Shown here piece by piece: positions 6,677 through 8,257 of a DNA stretch of 8,257 bases. The translations under genes and the position numbers were made by a program. The notes under the pieces are model-generated. The model was not told where the DNA came from. It was given only the letters and a program-made list of their open reading frames with translations, and did no database searches. The first letter of the stretch is position 1. Every line of letters starts with the position of its first letter. Source of the DNA: an uncultured Collinsella sp. (GTDB lineage: Bacteria; Actinomycetota; Coriobacteriia; Coriobacteriales; Coriobacteriaceae); assembly GCA_900757465.1 (NCBI GenBank), contig CAAENY010000118.1, positions 1 through 8,257 on the forward strand, read 5' to 3'.

Positions 6677-6700
6677 GTGCCGTACCACCATGGCCGGCAC
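6677..6700 (-). promoter_or_regulatory. Leader hairpin upstream of rplS
   Basis: In the predicted rplS 5' leader, the minus strand reads GTGCCG at 6700-6695 and CGGCAC at 6682-6677. These form a 6-bp stem that can extend inward by about three pairs (GCC with GGT) past a bulged A. It begins about 25 nt before the rplS start codon. L19 leaders that bind the protein for autoregulation are known in Firmicutes; assigning that role here is inference. Confidence 0.45.
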
Positions 6701-6721
6701 GTAGTTGAACAAACGTATTCG

Positions 6722-6749
6722 AGTATACACGCGCGGGTTTCTGCTGCAA
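6722..6749 (-). promoter_or_regulatory. Predicted sigma-70-type promoter for rplS
   Basis: Minus-strand -35 TTGCAG (6749-6744), a 16-nt spacer and -10 TATACT (6727-6722). The -10 matches the consensus at five of six positions. Transcription would start near 6715, giving a leader of about 60 nt before the rplS ATG. It lies between the ppdK hairpin and rplS in the only AT-rich stretch of the window. Confidence 0.65.
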
Positions 6750-6795
6750 GAACAATTTTTTACGCAGACAAAAAGACAAAATCCGCACATGATAA

Positions 6796-6823
6796 CCGCC
6801 CGTCTCACAAATGAGACGGGCGG
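6796..6823 (-). terminator. Probable terminator hairpin after ppdK
   Basis: Perfect 12-bp inverted repeat CCGCCCGTCTCA / TGAGACGGGCGG with a 4-nt loop, about 40 nt past the ppdK stop. On the minus strand it is followed by TTATCATGTG, a poor U-tract, with runs of T only further on (GATTTTGTCTTTTTG). On the plus strand it is followed by CATGAAGG. Termination of ppdK is the likely role, but the weak U-tract leaves room for an mRNA-stabilising hairpin instead. Confidence 0.7.
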
Positions 6824-6862
6824 CATGAAGGGGGGCTACACTAGGCGTCTACGCCCAAAACG

Positions 6863-8257
6863 TTAGGCGGGACGCTTGGCCTCGAGCTTGGCCTGGGCGG
6901 CAGCCAAGCGCGCGAGGGGCACGCGGTAGGGCGAGCAGGACACGTAGTCCACGTCGGCCACGTTAAACAGGCCCTTGATGGACTTGGGGTCGCCGCCGTG
7001 CTCACCGCACACGCCAAAGTGCATGTCGGGGTTGGTGGCACGGCCCTTCTCGACGGCCATGCGCACCAGCTCGAGTACTGCCGTATCGATGGTCTCGAAG
7101 GGGTTGTCCTTCAGAATCTTCTTATGCATGTACAGCGGGATGAACTTAGCCTCGGCGTCGTCACGCGAGAAACCGAAGGTCGTCTGGGTGAGGTCGTTGG
7201 TGCCAAAGCAGAAGAAGTCGGCATGGTGGGCGATCTCGTCAGCGACCATGCAGGCGCGCGGCAGCTCGAGCATCGTGCCCACGGGAATATTGAGCTCGAC
7301 GCCTTCTTCGACGGAAACCTCGGCGATCACGCGCTCGATGACCTCGCGGGTCTGGACATGCTCGGCCGTGATGGAAACGAGCGGAACCATGATCTCGGGG
7401 CGCGGATCGACGCCCTCCTTGATTAGGCGGGCAGCGGCCGTGGCGACGGCGCGAACCTGCATGAGCGGCAGATCGCTAAAGACGACGGACAGGCGAACGC
7501 CGCGCAGGCCGAGCATCGGGTTGGACTCGATCATGCCGTCGATACGACGCAGGCGGGCGCGCAGGACGGCAAGCTCTTCCTCGCTGGCGCCGGCGGCTTC
7601 CTTCTTGGTGATGGCGACCTCGAGGTCGCGAGGATTATCCAGGAACTCATGAAGCGGCGGATCGAGCAGGCGGACGACCACATCGCGACCGGACATGGTC
7701 TTGAACATCGCCAGGAAGTCCTCGGTCTGAACCTTGAGCAGGTCGGCCAGGGCCTGCTGCTTCACGGCCTCATCGTCAGACAGGATAAAGCTCTGGATGA
7801 TGTTCTTACGGTCGCCTAGGAACATGTGCTCGGTGCGGCACAGGCCAATAGCCTCGGCGCCAAACTCGAGTGCGAGCTCGGCATCCTCGGGATTGTCGGC
7901 GTTGACGCGCACATGGTTGGCATGGCCACAGGTCTCGTCCAGACGAATCTCATCGGCCCAGGACAGGATAGTGTCCAGATCGCCGGTGAGCTCGGCCGAG
8001 ACCAGATCAACGGCGCCGTCGACGACGATACCCTGGGTACCGTCGATGGAAATGACATCGCCCTCGCGCAGCACGCGGTCGATGCCCTCGATACGCACGA
8101 CCTTCTCGGCGGCGTCGATGTGGAAGCGCTCAACGCCGCAGACACAGGGCGTACCCATGCCGCGGGCGATAACGGCGGCATGGCTCGTCTTGCCACCGTG
8201 GCTGGTCAGGATGCCCTCGGCGGCGACCATGCCCTTCAGGTCGTCGGGGTTGGTCTC
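6863..8257 (-). CDS. ppdK: Pyruvate, phosphate dikinase, C-terminal part (5' end outside window)
   Basis: Interconverts pyruvate, ATP and phosphate with phosphoenolpyruvate, AMP and pyrophosphate; in anaerobes it often serves glycolysis or gluconeogenesis. Only the last 464 residues are in the window. The frame stays open to the edge (ETNPDDLKG precedes the first internal Met), so the ATP-grasp domain and start lie outside. The swivelling phosphohistidine domain is visible with GGKTSHAAVIARG, whose His (fragment residue 26) carries the phosphate. The PEP-binding TIM barrel follows, with AIGLCRTEHMF, VRLLDPPLHEF and LGLRGVRLS. The C-terminal CGEHGGDPKSI contains the catalytic Cys (fragment residue 417). 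The sequence reads through with no break and ends at TAA (6865-6863). PEP synthase and PTS enzyme I share the fold, but the CGEHGGDP and RTEHMF motifs fit the dikinase. No link in function to rplS is apparent. Confidence 0.97.
   Translation of the reverse strand, partial: ETNPDDLKGMVAAEGILTSHGGKTSHAAVIARGMGTPCVCGVERFHIDAAEKVVRIEGIDRVLREGDVISIDGTQGIVVDGAVDLVSAELTGDLDTILSWADEIRLDETCGHANHVRVNADNPEDAELALEFGAEAIGLCRTEHMFLGDRKNIIQSFILSDDEAVKQQALADLLKVQTEDFLAMFKTMSGRDVVVRLLDPPLHEFLDNPRDLEVAITKKEAAGASEEELAVLRARLRRIDGMIESNPMLGLRGVRLSVVFSDLPLMQVRAVATAAARLIKEGVDPRPEIMVPLVSITAEHVQTREVIERVIAEVSVEEGVELNIPVGTMLELPRACMVADEIAHHADFFCFGTNDLTQTTFGFSRDDAEAKFIPLYMHKKILKDNPFETIDTAVLELVRMAVEKGRATNPDMHFGVCGEHGGDPKSIKGLFNVADVDYVSCSPYRVPLARLAAAQAKLEAKRPA

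Overview
This is an ordinary, compact stretch of bacterial chromosome, with every supported gene on the minus strand. It looks like a high-GC actinobacterium of the Coriobacteriia, probably Collinsella or a relative. That placement is inferred from three things: the GC-rich coding sequence; a gene order that mixes a Firmicutes-type trmFO-xerC pair with an Actinobacteria-type rplS/rnhB/yraN/comM/dprA run; and short intergenic gaps with strong GGAGG-type ribosome binding sites. No search was possible, so the genus is tentative.

In transcription order (right to left), the window opens with the C-terminal half of pyruvate phosphate dikinase (ppdK, cut by the window edge). A 12-bp hairpin follows, then a promoter and a structured leader, then rplS (ribosomal protein L19) with an intrinsic terminator. 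rnhB (RNase HII) comes next and ends in its own very strong intrinsic terminator. After a gap of about 190 bases is a tight five-gene block: yraN (UPF0102 nuclease-like), comM (AAA+ branch-migration helicase), dprA (DNA processing protein), trmFO (folate/FAD-dependent tRNA m5U54 methyltransferase) and xerC (tyrosine recombinase). Junctions inside the block are overlaps of 1 to 4 bases or a gap of 14 bases, so it is very likely one transcript.

The five-gene block combines DNA uptake and recombination (ComM, DprA), a probable nuclease (YraN), tRNA modification (TrmFO) and resolution of chromosome dimers (XerC). This is a conserved housekeeping neighbourhood, not a mobile island: no transposase, phage gene, CRISPR array, tRNA or toxin-antitoxin pair was seen. 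Several starts were moved from the longest open reading frame to the codon best placed behind a ribosome binding site.

The most unusual observation is the start of xerC. The protein needs about 26 residues upstream of its first GTG to complete its N-terminal domain, and no ATG, GTG or TTG exists there. An ATA codon lies 9 bases after a GGAGG and overlaps the trmFO stop as ATAG. Other points worth a look are a DprA with a divergent nucleotide-fold signature and no N-terminal SAM-like domain, a 40-residue N-terminal extension on YraN, a possible L19 autoregulatory leader, and rnhB lying between two terminators with almost no room for its own promoter. I found no convincing undescribed system.
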